NCBI GenBank assembly: GCA_003864495.1 | Contig: ML133475.1 | Span: 383,435 to 447,434 of the forward strand | Direction of reading: 5' to 3' | DNA from: Nemopilema nomurai | Lineage: Eukaryota > Cnidaria > Scyphozoa > Rhizostomeae > Rhizostomatidae | Length of the DNA: 64,000 nt | Shown here: piece by piece, positions 36,601 through 46,701 of the stretch | How positions within the stretch are numbered: position 1 is the stretch's first letter | Layout: every line of letters starts with the position of its first letter | The notes under the pieces: generated by a model | Told to the model about the DNA's origin: nothing | Seen by the model: only the letters and a program-made list of their open reading frames with translations | Databases searched by the model: none | Made by a program: the position numbers and the translations under genes

Positions 36601-39600
36601 TTATAAGCCGGAATGAGAACCTCGCTTCTTGTTTGTCTTGCCCTACGAAGGAGCATGTTTCGTTAATGCATCATACATCACTTGTCAACCAAGGCGCTGG
36701 TTTGCCCTTAACTCTCTTCGTTATCATTGGAGCATGCTTATTAAATACATCAGTGATATTTTTCTTCATAAAACTCCATTTACCTCTTTCAGGTTTAAGA
36801 ATCTTTCCCAGTTAACTTTTCTCAAATCATCGCACATGTCCACAGGGTTGTAATCCTTATAGACGCCGTTTACACGAGACCTGAACCAGATACTTTTGGA
36901 TCCGATCCCTAAAATGGCAATGCGATCCAAAACCATTTGCGTTTACACGGGATCGGACCCAGATGAATCTAACAGGTTACGCGCATGCGCTTTTCGAGAG
37001 TTGGCGAGCATATGACGTTTTCAGACCATCACGATCAAAACACAGTCCAACCTGAACATGGAGGGAGGTAACGCTAAATAGGGTCAATTTCCGTGGACTG
37101 AAGAAGAAACTGCGCTACTTTTGAAAGTAGTATTGGACTACAAAACTGCAAAGCTTTCAGGTGGACAGACATTGGAAAACTGTGAAGACAAAGTACGACG
37201 ACATATCGTCAACATTTCAGGCTGCCTATCCCAGAGAAGAGAGAGCAGGGTTTCCACACTCAATTGACAACCTGAGAGTTTTGTTCACGAAAGACAGGCT
37301 AACAGCAAAAATAAAGAAGATAAAAATGACTATGACAGCATCAGGACTATCTTCCATGCTATAAGCATATTTTTTAGACTTTCTGGATCCATCTTTTCGT
37401 AATAATTCTTCAACACAGTAGTCTGTCAACTTGATGTTTGGTTTTCTGGCGCCAGAAAGCCGCGTATTACATATTCAAACTACCTCGAAATGAAAAATAT
37501 TCTGTCTCACTTTCGATAAATGACGTAGAGGGATCCGATCTGGACCAGACCCCGTGGAAACTATATCTATATCCTTTACAAAATTATTAGGAAAATCTGT
37601 TATTATCATTTAAAAATTAAAGTTGCGAATTATATGCTACAGAGAGAGAGAGTGAGAAAATGTATTGCAGAGGTTTGTGAAACTAAAGAATTTAAGGTAT
37701 TTATTTGTTAATCGGGTAAATTTGTAGTTCACCCCCTCCCTCGCCCTCTCAACAAGGCTTGTCTCACGATGGCCCTGACATTAAACTAAGAACAAATGTT
37801 GCCAAATTTTTACGAGAAATACCTAATAGAAGGGGGGGGGGGGGGTGGTCGGAAATGTCAAAAATTTGAAAAATCACGAGATTATTCTTTTTTGGGTCAA
37901 AGGAGATTTTCTTCTGAATACAATCGATAGCAAAATGACAATTATAAACATTTAATAATGCATTGATGAATTACTAAAACGAGCAGGGTAATTATCATTG
38001 TGTACATCAGTGAGGCCTATGTAAATTTTTTCGGGTGTCATACTACTTTTCTATGTTAAAACTTTTGTACAATGCAACCTCTTCATTAAAGAGAAACTTT
38101 ACAGAAATTTCACACCTGCAAGATCAAAGGACAAATGAAATAAGGGATATGAATGAATGCATATGAAAATAAATAAACGGGGGGGGGGGGTGGTTGAATC
38201 AAAAAATTGATAAGCACACAACGCAAAAAATTGGAGATTGACCCCCTCTATCTAAGCCACTGCTACCAAAGCAGTTTACCCAGCATAGCTGTTTTAGCAA
38301 CCAAAATAGCCACCAAGGCAGCCACCATTTTCGAAAATTCCTGGGGAGCATTCCCCATACCCCCGGGTCTCAGAGCCTCCAAAACAGGCGAAAACGATTG
38401 ACGGCCTCCCGATAGTGCAAGTGCTAGCCCACACAAACTTCAGACAGTTGGATTATAAACGCCCCCACTGTTATTTACAAATCATTTCCGCGTGTTACTG
38501 GGTTGTTCCGCTTGTTCCTGGGTTGTTCTGTATGTTACTAAGTTGTTCCGTATGTTACTAGGTTGTTCCGTATGTTACTAGGTTATTCCGTTTGTTACGT
38601 CCGCCATTGTGATCGTTTCTTTACCTCCATTCTCTACCTACCTACTTAACTCTACCTACTTAACCCAGTAATAAATAAAAAAAACACGAAACTTCACAAT
38701 GGCAAGAAAAAGTAGAACCAGTTTTTGCACACTAAACCAGTTATAGTATTTTAAACTAGTATGCAAAAACTAGTTCCGCTTTTTCTTGCCGTTGTGAAGT
38801 TTTGTACCACAAAGCATTTGTTCACAAACACGAAACTCTTAAATACACAATATTTCATAACGTTATTTCCTGACCTTTGCAGAAATAAACTAACAATGTA
38901 AGTAACAATAATAACTACAAATACAATAAATAAAACTAAGCCAGATTCAAATTAAAGGAACCAAAACTCACAACAAGATATTTCATGAAAGTCTTATTCT
39001 TTGAAAAGTGTACCTGCTTTAAGCTAAACTTAATGAGAAAAGTCAATGGGTGGATACTAAATGATGCTCTTTTAGCCGATCTAAACAAATCAATAACAGA
39101 TAATGAATGAAGATTAGAAAGAAATACATACCACCAATTGAAGCATGTGGCTTCTCCCCAGTATTTATGTCAATAAAGGTACCAGTACCAAGGGTGCAAT
39201 TGATATCCCCCTCGTTAAAACAGCATTGGCCAAAAACAGCTGCCTGTTGGTCAGCTGCTAACGCATGAACTGGGAAGGAATGGCCAAAGATACTCTCATC
39301 AACATCCAAAACAAAACCAGATGTATCAACAAAGGAAGGTAACAATGACACTGGGATTTCAAAAATATTGCAAAAGAATGTACTCCAGCACATCAGGTAA
39401 GGATCAAAAAGTCCTGTTGAGCTTGCATTCGAATAGTCTGTCACATGCAATTTCCCTTTTGATAGTTTCCAAATTAACCATGTATCAATTGCTCCAAACA
39501 AAAGGGTCCCATTGTGTGCCTTTCGATGTACTGTTGGGTTGTTTTTCAACATCCAACTTAGTCTTACTGAGGAATGAGTTGCAGAAAAGTTGATGACGCT

Positions 39601-40023
39601 TGCAGCTTTGAATCTGTTGTTACCAGTCAATGTATAAAGAACTTTGCTGACAGTCTTGATACTTCTCAAAGTAAAAGATGAGTTCCACTCTTCTGCTATT
39701 TTTGCAGCTCGCAAATCTTGCCATCCAATGAAATTATGCAGAACCTCACCACTATTACGATCCCAAGTTACAAAGCTACCTCTCTGCACCGAAATACCAA
39801 GTGTGGTGATGTCTTCCACTGTAATCCCAGCTGAATCCAAAGCACCTTTGAAAACACACAAGAACTGCTCCCAGAGCTGATCTGGATTAATTTCTGTGTA
39901 ACATGGCTTTGGATGCTCCAGACAAATGGCTGTTTGGAAATTTCCTTTAACTCTGCACAGCTCATCAAAAACATAACAGCTTATCGTTGTTGAGCCCACA
40001 TCAATACCAACAATATTTGTCAT
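33649..40023 (-). CDS. GK5: GK5-like FGGY-family (glycerol) kinase
   Basis: FGGY carbohydrate kinase most like vertebrate GK5, the divergent skin-associated glycerol kinase family member; substrate presumed glycerol. Three coding exons: 40023-39132, 34763-34524 and 34064-33649, all GT-AG with matched phases, giving 515 residues (human 529). The start MTNIVGIDVGSTT places the first phosphate-binding loop at residues 4-13 as in the family; an upstream in-frame ATG at 40101 is less likely. Visible FGGY features: QRGSFVTWD, IDTWLIWKL, ADQQAAVFGQ, GTGTF (phosphate loop 2), and IKADGGVARNDF of the second actin-like fold. Length and motifs suggest an active enzyme. Intron 2 is 4.4 kb and filled with mobile and repeat DNA. 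Confidence 0.94.
35283..36345 (-). mobile_element. Non-LTR retrotransposon (CR1/L2-like) reverse-transcriptase remnant
   Basis: Minus-strand pieces of a non-LTR reverse transcriptase in GK5 intron 2, in the host gene's orientation. Order: fingers (36341-36156, IKRNRATGRDDLPPGLLK); NYRPIS-type block and palm motif A as FIDLSKALDTI (about 36150-35890); GVPQGSILDPLLF (about 35760-35720); then thumb sequence (35726-35283). The frame is broken by stops and shifts, and the YADD catalytic block expected after FNDI is missing: the reading passes directly to the thumb, so about 100 residues were deleted. No endonuclease domain is visible. Dead copy. Confidence 0.85.
36861..37563 (+). mobile_element. 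Harbinger-like element with Myb/SANT-like domain remnant
   Basis: The left end, GTTTACACGAGACCTGAACCAGAT..GGATCCGATCC, and the right end, read in reverse complement as GTTTCCACGGGGTCTGGTCCAGATCGGATCC, are imperfect inverted repeats. Inside, a plus-strand frame from about 37088 reads FPWTEEETALLLKVVLDYK and, after a one-base shift, continues (37161-37362) WKTVKTKYDDI and YP, FPHS. This matches the W..(E)E...LL...L.YK...W..V..KY.DI Myb-like DNA-binding proteins common in cnidarian repeats. The frameshift and lack of a transposase make it non-autonomous. Superfamily is inferred from ends and the Myb protein. Confidence 0.6.
37833..37848. repeat. G homopolymer tract
   Basis: A run of about 14-16 G ending in GGTGGTCGG. 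A similar run is at 38179-38190; others are at 420-430, 58979-58989 and (as C) 28077-28087. Confidence 0.7.
38488..38600. repeat. 20-bp minisatellite (GTTACTAGGTTGTTCCGTAT)
   Basis: Five to six imperfect copies of a 20-bp unit in GK5 intron 2. Confidence 0.85.
38690..38835. repeat. Dispersed repeat family, copy 4 (palindromic)
   Basis: CTTCACAATGGCAAGAAAAAG..GAACCAGTTTTTGCA is followed by its own inverse, TGCAAAAACTAGTTCC..CTTTTTCTTGCCGTTGTGAAG, making a large inverted repeat. This suggests the family has terminal inverted repeats and this copy lost its centre. Confidence 0.7.
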
Positions 40024-40821
40024 AATGATAACAATCTGTCTTGGTGTAGTATTTTGCCAAGTTTTATAACTAGAAGAAGACAACAACATATGAAACAACA
40101 AGACAAAAAAATAATAACTGAAGAGCAGAGAACTGCTTGACTGAGAGCTAATAAGAGTAACAAATGCCAGATGGAAAGCAATTCATCACCAAAAATAACA
40201 TAAGGCTTACCAGACTGATGAGAATTTAATACTTTTTAATAACAAACAGATTGGGACTCATGGTAAAATGACATGGAAAGTCATGTCTCAATTCAAGAAG
40301 GTAAATCAATTCAGTATACTTTTTAGAAAAAGGGCATGCTCTGTCTCTTGTTTACTTGTTAGCAAATAAATTTTGTAGCTATATTATTCTCCATGATCAA
40401 CATTAAACATTGTATTGTATTTATGACTTTCTGGCATTCTTGCATTCAGAAAAGCTCTATACCTCTTAAGTACAAATCATCTTTATCTATTTAGTATAAA
40501 TTATCTATATCTATTTAGTATAAATTATCTATATCTATATCTATGTTTACTTAGTATGATAAATTTGTCATTCAGTTCTACTCATAAACCTTTTTATGAC
40601 CAACTACCTTAGGTCATCAAACAAATGCACAAAAAGCTTTTTTTACACTTCCCAGACTTTATAGCTTTATATTGAATGTGTTTTTCAGGCCATACTCATG
40701 CAACATTTTAAAGCTGATAGGACAATCAAAATTCTAAAAACAAAAAAATCTGTTTTGATGTATATTCTCTGCTGATTTTGAGAAATTAAACATTTTCTCT
40801 ACAGAAAAGAATGCTTAATTG

Positions 40822-40965
40822 GTTCCATGGTTGAACCATGCCTTAACCATGGACCTTTATGTATATGGTTCATGCTATTCCACGGTTTGCCACTGTAAAA
40901 AACCATTGCTTAACCATGGCCACATCATGGTTTTCCACCATTGCCTGCCATGGTTAGGCTATAGC
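40822..40965. repeat. AACCATGG-rich palindromic cluster
   Basis: CCATGGTT / AACCATGG occurs repeatedly in both orientations (GGTTCCATGGTTGAACCATG, CTTAACCATGG, ATGGTTAGGC), giving potential for a folded structure. It is adjacent to the copia remnant. Confidence 0.6.
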
Positions 40966-41146
40966 CAATTGGATTATACATTCCAGCGCCACACAGCATG
41001 ACTTTCAACAAAACATTGCTGAAGAATTATGTGAAATTTAACAATCCCCTGGAAGTCAATCTTGGTGACAACCGTACAGTTTTGGCATTTGGAAAAGGTA
41101 GCTGTCATAAATCATGTGATCTTGGTTTCACACTCAGAGAATTTTC

Positions 41147-41602
41147 TTGAATGATGTTTTATATTTACCAGATCTTGAAAAGAGCTTGCTATCAGTAAGA
41201 GCAATTACTACCAATGATGCTTTGGTGGAGTTTCATGGTGGTGAATACAAGATATCAAAAATGGGACATTTACAGCTTGGACCATTGAGAGAACGCAAAG
41301 CTCCTAGAAGATTAATTGAAGAGTGCAATACTGTTAGCCTGACATCTGACATTGATGAGCCAAGCACAATCAATGAAGCATGGCAAGGCAAATTCAAGAG
41401 ACAACGGAAGGAAGCAACTGATTCTGAATATCAATCTCTGATCTGCAATCACACATGGGAACTTGTCCCTCCACAAAGCAATAAAAAACATCCTAGGAAA
41501 CAGATGGTTTATCAAAGTCAAACAAAATCTGATGGAACAGTGGACAGGTTCAAGGCACGTTTAGTTGGGCAAGGGTATTTGCAGACTGAGGGAATAGAAT
41601 AG
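41147..41602 (+). mobile_element. Ty1/copia retrotransposon polyprotein remnant
   Basis: The 151-codon frame joins two distant parts of a copia-type polyprotein. Residues 1-40 (VLYLPDLEKSLLSVRAIT, VEFHGGEY) match the segment after the protease. From about residue 75 (EAWQ.KFKRQRKEATDSEYQSL, THTWELV, DGTVDRFKARLVGQGYLQTEGIE) it matches the start of the reverse transcriptase. The integrase region is missing, and the frame stops right after the RT entry. 41000-41146 contains further protease sequence in other phases. Dead internal-deletion copy; no LTRs were identified. Confidence 0.85.
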
Positions 41603-42943
41603 TTTAACTTACTTTATCTTATTGATTAATGATGTCATCAAGTGGGAGTGTCAAGAATGTTAGTACTAATTATTATGATGAGCATCATTATCTTGTTTAC
41701 GTATTGAGTTTTGCACATGGAGATGAACAATAAGTAATTAGCACGCTCCATTAATCTTTTGAATTCAGCCCCATTGTTACTAGTTTTGAGTTCTGTTTGT
41801 GATGAAAAGTATTAGCTTTGAGATGATGAATATCTCTTTATACTTCTGAAATTTTAATACATTCAAGGTTTCAACATCTAGCCACCCTCCTAAGTGGATT
41901 CATTTCAAATTGAACAAAGAAAAAAATGTTTATGAACATGATTGGACGAGTTCCTCACTTCTCTCTGGTTCCAAGGAATTATAAACTTTTGAGTTTTGTT
42001 CAATTCAAAGAAACTTTCATGAATTCCTTTAACGGTTATTAAACATGGGTTCAATAGTCACATATAGATAAATGCCATATTTATATTATGAACCACTTGA
42101 GAAGCTTCTGGTATGCAATTTACTTTCGATTTGATTCAAAACATTAAATGATGATCACTCGTAAAAAATTCAATTAGCCTAATCAAAACAAGAATTAACT
42201 GCGAAGAGTCATTTTTCCGTGTCAGTGAGGCCATGTCACCATACTACATCCAAGATAATCTTATTTATCGGTTTAATCCCAAAGACATTAATAACCATCT
42301 CACTTAATAACTGGCAAAAAGTAGCAACGCGAGTTTTCTTGGAGCGGGAATAGTACTCGACATTGGATGACAGCGGGAGGCAAAGGGAAATATTCTATAA
42401 CTTGCTAAAAATTTATCAGATCTGTTCATGGATAGTAACACGATACCTCCGAAAGCTACCATTTGCTATATTGTTGACATTCGAACGACCTACCTACAAG
42501 AGATGCGAAAGTAGCGCCCACCAGAATTGAAGCCACCTTTTAGCACAATAAATCGGGATGTATTCACTCAAAACAAGTTGAATAAGGCACTGTGATGATT
42601 ATCATGACCAGAACTAGTGTATAGAATGAGCTTGGAAAACAAAAACATTAGATTACTCATTGACTAAAGTGGGTGGATGACGTCACAAGAGATTCCAAAT
42701 GTTCTCTGTAGACATGCTGAGATGGGCTATCGCCAGTTAAAGGCATTAAAATTATGTAAAAGATCTTCCCGAATCACTACTTACCCTAAATCGCTTCCCT
42801 CGAGAAAGGGATTGTGAACTCTGGACTCGAGTACAACTGATCATACGGTAAGGCCAAACTGTAACACTTAAAATCATTTTGTAAGTGGCGCTGTCATCAA
42901 CCTCGTATGGAATACGAGACAGGCCATGTTTATTATTGCAGTG

Positions 42944-44643
42944 ATGAAAAGACAACGAACAAATGAAGAAGTTACTGGAGGAAAGAAAGTTAAAAAAGAG
43001 AAAGAAACCACAGTTCGTAACAAATTTGTTCTTGATGTAAAGCCGGCTGATAATTACCTAAATGATACCCCATTTTTTCGCCAGCCGGCCGAGTTTGGCG
43101 CTTTCTCTCTGGACATCAACCGAAAATACTTAGACACCAAAGAGAAATTGCGTCAATATGTACCATCAACGAGACCGGATCCGAAATTTGACTTGAAAGT
43201 CGGTTTTAAGACTTTTTTCTCAAGAGATGAAGATGTCCCAGAGAGACTCGATCATATGCTCCAATGGGTGAGCCTTCACAGAGACCGGTTGAGAATCTCA
43301 TCTGATGATAGTCATCCAACGAGGTGAGAAATGCAATTCAAATTAGCGAAAGGTATTCTTTGTATTGGAAAAATAGTGATAAATAAAATTTTTGATGAGC
43401 CTAGTCAGATGTACAACACTTTACTCAACCCACCCCATCCCCCAAATAGCTCAAAACTCCCTGGAAAAGTTCTTGTCAAGCAGTAAATTGAATGTATGTG
43501 CATGTATTTGTAATTTTATTATCTTGTGTAAATTATGTGATATGTTTCTAATTTATATACTTTTAGCTTGCATACAGATTTCGTTACCTGGCGTGGACAC
43601 CTTGTGAAAATCCTCTTAACACCCTATGAGAAAAGGGAGCCTTGGCAGATGGATATTTGCAGGTTAAAGGGAACCATTTTTATTTCTGAAGTTGAAACTA
43701 AGGAAAGGAAAGAGCAAAGATTGAGCCAAAGTGAAAGGCAAAAAGAAATGTGCTACTGGGGATACAAATTTGAAGATTATATGGCGAAACCATTTTCAGG
43801 TAGATATAAACTATCATAGTGTTGGTTGGTACTGGAACATTTGAATCAATATTGAATACTAATTTATGACACCTTTTTAATAACAAAAAAGTACAGAGCT
43901 TTATTTGGCCCAAGATCATATTCCATATTTAGGTGTAGTATGTGTTGAAGCTTTTTCGAGCTAGTTTGAGATCTTCTTGTCTCTCTTTTTCTGCACAAGC
44001 AGATTGGGTATGGCAATTCGCTAAAAGAAATGTGATAGATATATCCAAAAAACTGAATTCAGGATGAAAAACTTTTTGTCTTGTTTCTGTCTTAGGGACC
44101 AAAGCATTGGCAACTTCAAATGATTCAATAAACAATTGTGAAGCATTCTGTAGTGTCATTCGAACAAGATTGAATAATCATTCTTTGTTATTTGGAGCTG
44201 AAGTTGATTGTTGTACTTTGAAAGATGGGAAAGTACATGCACCAGACTCTTATGTTGAGCTAAAAACCACAAGAATAACAGACAATCCAAGGCTAAGAAG
44301 AAATTTTGCAAATTTCAAGCTGATCAAATTCTGGGCACAAAGCTTCTTGGCTGGGGTTCCTAGAGTTGTTTGTGGAATGAGAGATGACAATGGTATTGTG
44401 AGGCAAATTGAAAGCTTCAATACTTTGAGAATACCCGAAATAGCATCTAAGGAGAATGCAAGATGGAATCCAACTGTATGCCTGAATTTTCTTGATCAAT
44501 TTTTGAAATGGGTGAAGACAATTGCTGTCCAGGATAACCCTAATGTTATCTACTCTTTTAAATACCAAGAGCCATTTGATAAAATTGAGGCAGAGATACT
44601 TGCTCATGGAGAAAATCAATTTCTACCCGATTGGTTTTTATAA
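42944..44643 (+). CDS. DXO: DXO/Rai1-family decapping exoribonuclease
   Basis: Enzyme of mRNA 5'-end quality control that removes incomplete or non-canonical (for example NAD) caps and degrades the RNA 5'-3'. Three exons: 42944-43323, 43567-43799 and 44096-44643, GT-AG and phase-consistent, giving 386 residues (human 396). Conserved blocks are seen: FGAFSLD, ERLDHML and TWRGHLVKILLTPYE with the following SEVET; GYKFE (192-196); and the divalent metal/catalytic residues Glu240 and Asp242 (GAEVDC) and Glu259 and Lys261 (YVELKT). A Trp/Phe-rich KFWAQSFLAGVP block follows. An N-terminal basic stretch (KKVKKEKE) may be a nuclear signal. The alternative in-frame ATG at 42926 adds six residues, but TATTGCAG just before 42941 could be a splice acceptor, which would support 42944. 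Confidence 0.95.
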
Positions 44644-44898
44644 CATTTTAAAAAGGAGATTTGTGTAAATAAGAGTTAGGAAACAATAACAGTTTGTGTG
44701 TACTGAAATATCTATCTTTATGGATCTGTTTCTGTTGAGGCAGCTATTCCAAATCAGCATTTTCTCTTCAACCATCAGACATGAATATCATAGCATGAAA
44801 TGTTTCTTTAAAAGGTATGTGGTCTGGAGTTGCATCATTTAAAAATAATGGTGTTTCTGATCAGCAAAAATGTTGAGAAAAATTGCAGTAATTATCTC

Positions 44899-45630
44899 TT
44901 ACACTGTATTAATCACATCATCTATCTCAGCTTTAACCTGGCGTTTCAACAGAAAACTTGCATTTCGGATTTCACCAATCTCATTTTGTATGGTTTCAAT
45001 TTGATACTGCAACGATGGCAGTCTTCTTTCTGCAAAGTCAATCCTACTGTTGTTGATCTTAATATTTGTTCTCATTTTTTCAATCTGCTCCTCTAGTTCA
45101 TATTCTTTGTTCAAAGTTTCATCATTCTTGGCTTCTATGGCGGATATTAGTCCATCATCTTTCCTAATAAATGCTTCCAAGTCCTCTGCTTTCTCCTCGT
45201 GGTCATCTGCTCTCTGCTCCGTCAGTTCGACATCTCTTTTCAATACACTGACCTTTCTTTTTCCTTCTTCCAGCAGAGCGTAGTGTTCCTCATACATCTT
45301 GCGTGCCTGGTCTACTTTATATTGCATCTCTTCAATCCGAGTGTCGTGCACTTCCCCTCTCGCTTCGATGATTTCTGCTGCCTTTAGATGGTCTTCATCG
45401 CATTCCTGTGTTACTTCCAGGCGTTCAGTACTCTCTTTCAACTGCTTCTTTGCCGTGAAGATATGTCGCATTAGAGACTTCATGTGTCTTTGTATTTCCT
45501 CAATGTGCAATTGTTGCTCATCAAGTTTCTTGCTTGCCGTCACTTTCTTAGCTTCAAACTCGTCTGCAAGATTGTTTGCTGCCTCAATCTTGTCTTTTAT
45601 TTCTTCCATTTTGGCACGAATCTGATCCAT
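44899..45630 (-). CDS. TPM: Tropomyosin, single-exon, divergent
   Basis: Coiled-coil actin-binding protein. One uninterrupted exon of 243 residues starting MDQIRAKMEEIKDKIEAANN; almost every position fits a heptad pattern (Leu/Ala/Ile at a and d), with Lys/Glu flanks. The length and the absence of the vertebrate 284-residue form suit short invertebrate (cnidarian-like) tropomyosins. The ORF has an upstream in-frame ATG (45741), but the segment before 45630 lacks heptads and is probably 5' UTR. It is tail-to-tail with DXO (255 bp apart) and 1.07 kb from the dynein stop on the same strand. The lack of introns among multi-exon neighbours suggests either a lineage trait or a retrogene. The coiled coil is certain; tropomyosin is the best family match. 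Confidence 0.82.
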   Translation of the reverse strand: MDQIRAKMEEIKDKIEAANNLADEFEAKKVTASKKLDEQQLHIEEIQRHMKSLMRHIFTAKKQLKESTERLEVTQECDEDHLKAAEIIEARGEVHDTRIEEMQYKVDQARKMYEEHYALLEEGKRKVSVLKRDVELTEQRADDHEEKAEDLEAFIRKDDGLISAIEAKNDETLNKEYELEEQIEKMRTNIKINNSRIDFAERRLPSLQYQIETIQNEIGEIRNASFLLKRQVKAEIDDVINTV

Positions 45631-46701
45631 GACTTGAAACTGTGTGTTGAAACTGTCTTCTATCGAAATGCTTTTTTGTAAATTTTGGCAGTTCCTTGTT
45701 CGAATTGTTCCTCGAATCTTTATTTCGACAAAAGTCGACACAGTTATTCGTTATTCGATAATTGAGTTCCACGAAAAGCGAACGTTTTTTGCCACTCTAT
45801 TTCAAGCTCACTCTCTTCTCCTGGAAGCCTCGGAGGAATTTTACAATGGAAGATACCAAAAACTAAACGCATCTCAACATTTATTACTGCGAGAGTAGTT
45901 TCAAAGGGAGCAATTATGTTTTATTTAAGTATCTTAGTTTATAAATATCCAGCCGTTCATCGAAATCCAAGGAATTAGGAAACACGAATAGATCTGTAAC
46001 TTAAAGCTGTCGAGTTCCTTGTTTATGGGGCAAGAATAAACATTGTTTTCAAACTATAACTTATCATTTTTTGGATGCAAAGTGCGGCCATTTGTCTGGA
46101 TTTTAATACAAACAATCTTAAACGTTTATGTCGATTGATTAGGCAAGGGTAATCGTGTTACAACGACGATTCTATGCGTGTTAACGAAAAATTGTTAACG
46201 AAATGATGCAATTTTTACTTCAACGCGTTTATTTGTTGAGTTGGACAAAGTAATTTTGACCGTGCGCCGTGAAAATTCACTGCTTTGCAAATGTTTTTTT
46301 TTCATTTTTACTCCTTCATTATTCGTGTTTATCATTATTATATGGTCATTTATACTTCTTTAAGTCATACTTCATCTAATCACCTTTCTTTTACCTACAA
46401 TCTGCTGGAGATGCTGAGGCAAGAGAAAATTCACTTAAGATCATGTCACCCACTAGATGTATTTACAATATTTCTAAGATGATACTTAAAATCTCACAAA
46501 ATATTTACAGCCAAAATCCCCAATTTTCTAGAAGTTATAAGGATTACTACGAAAGTTAAAAAATCTTTTAACCAAAACACCCTTTAACGTTGCTTCAACT
46601 TTTTAGTAAACTTTACCTTAAATAAAGTGCGTATGTAAAACCCAACTATATAAAACACTAAGTACGTCTTTAAAGTCTTTCTACATCGCAGTGGTCCATG
46701 T
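45631..46701. other. Spacer between tropomyosin start and dynein 3' end
   Basis: Presumed tropomyosin promoter and dynein 3' UTR. AT-rich, no repeat or gene recognised. Confidence 0.5.

Larger units (their letters stand above)
40024..42943. other. Divergent intergenic region GK5 / DXO
   Basis: Should contain both promoters. Other content: a ~24-bp AT-rich tandem repeat (TATCTATTTAGTATAAATTA, about 40476-40555), an AACCATGG-rich palindromic cluster (40822-40965) and a Ty1/copia remnant (41147-41602). 41603-42943 shows no gene. Confidence 0.55.

Noticed and set aside
45050..45681. Several plus-strand frames across the tropomyosin locus
   Set aside because: They are Ser/Phe-rich complements of a heptad coding region; no domains.
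45631..45741. Upstream ATG extension of tropomyosin
   Set aside because: The 37 extra residues lack heptad periodicity and do not match the family N-terminus.
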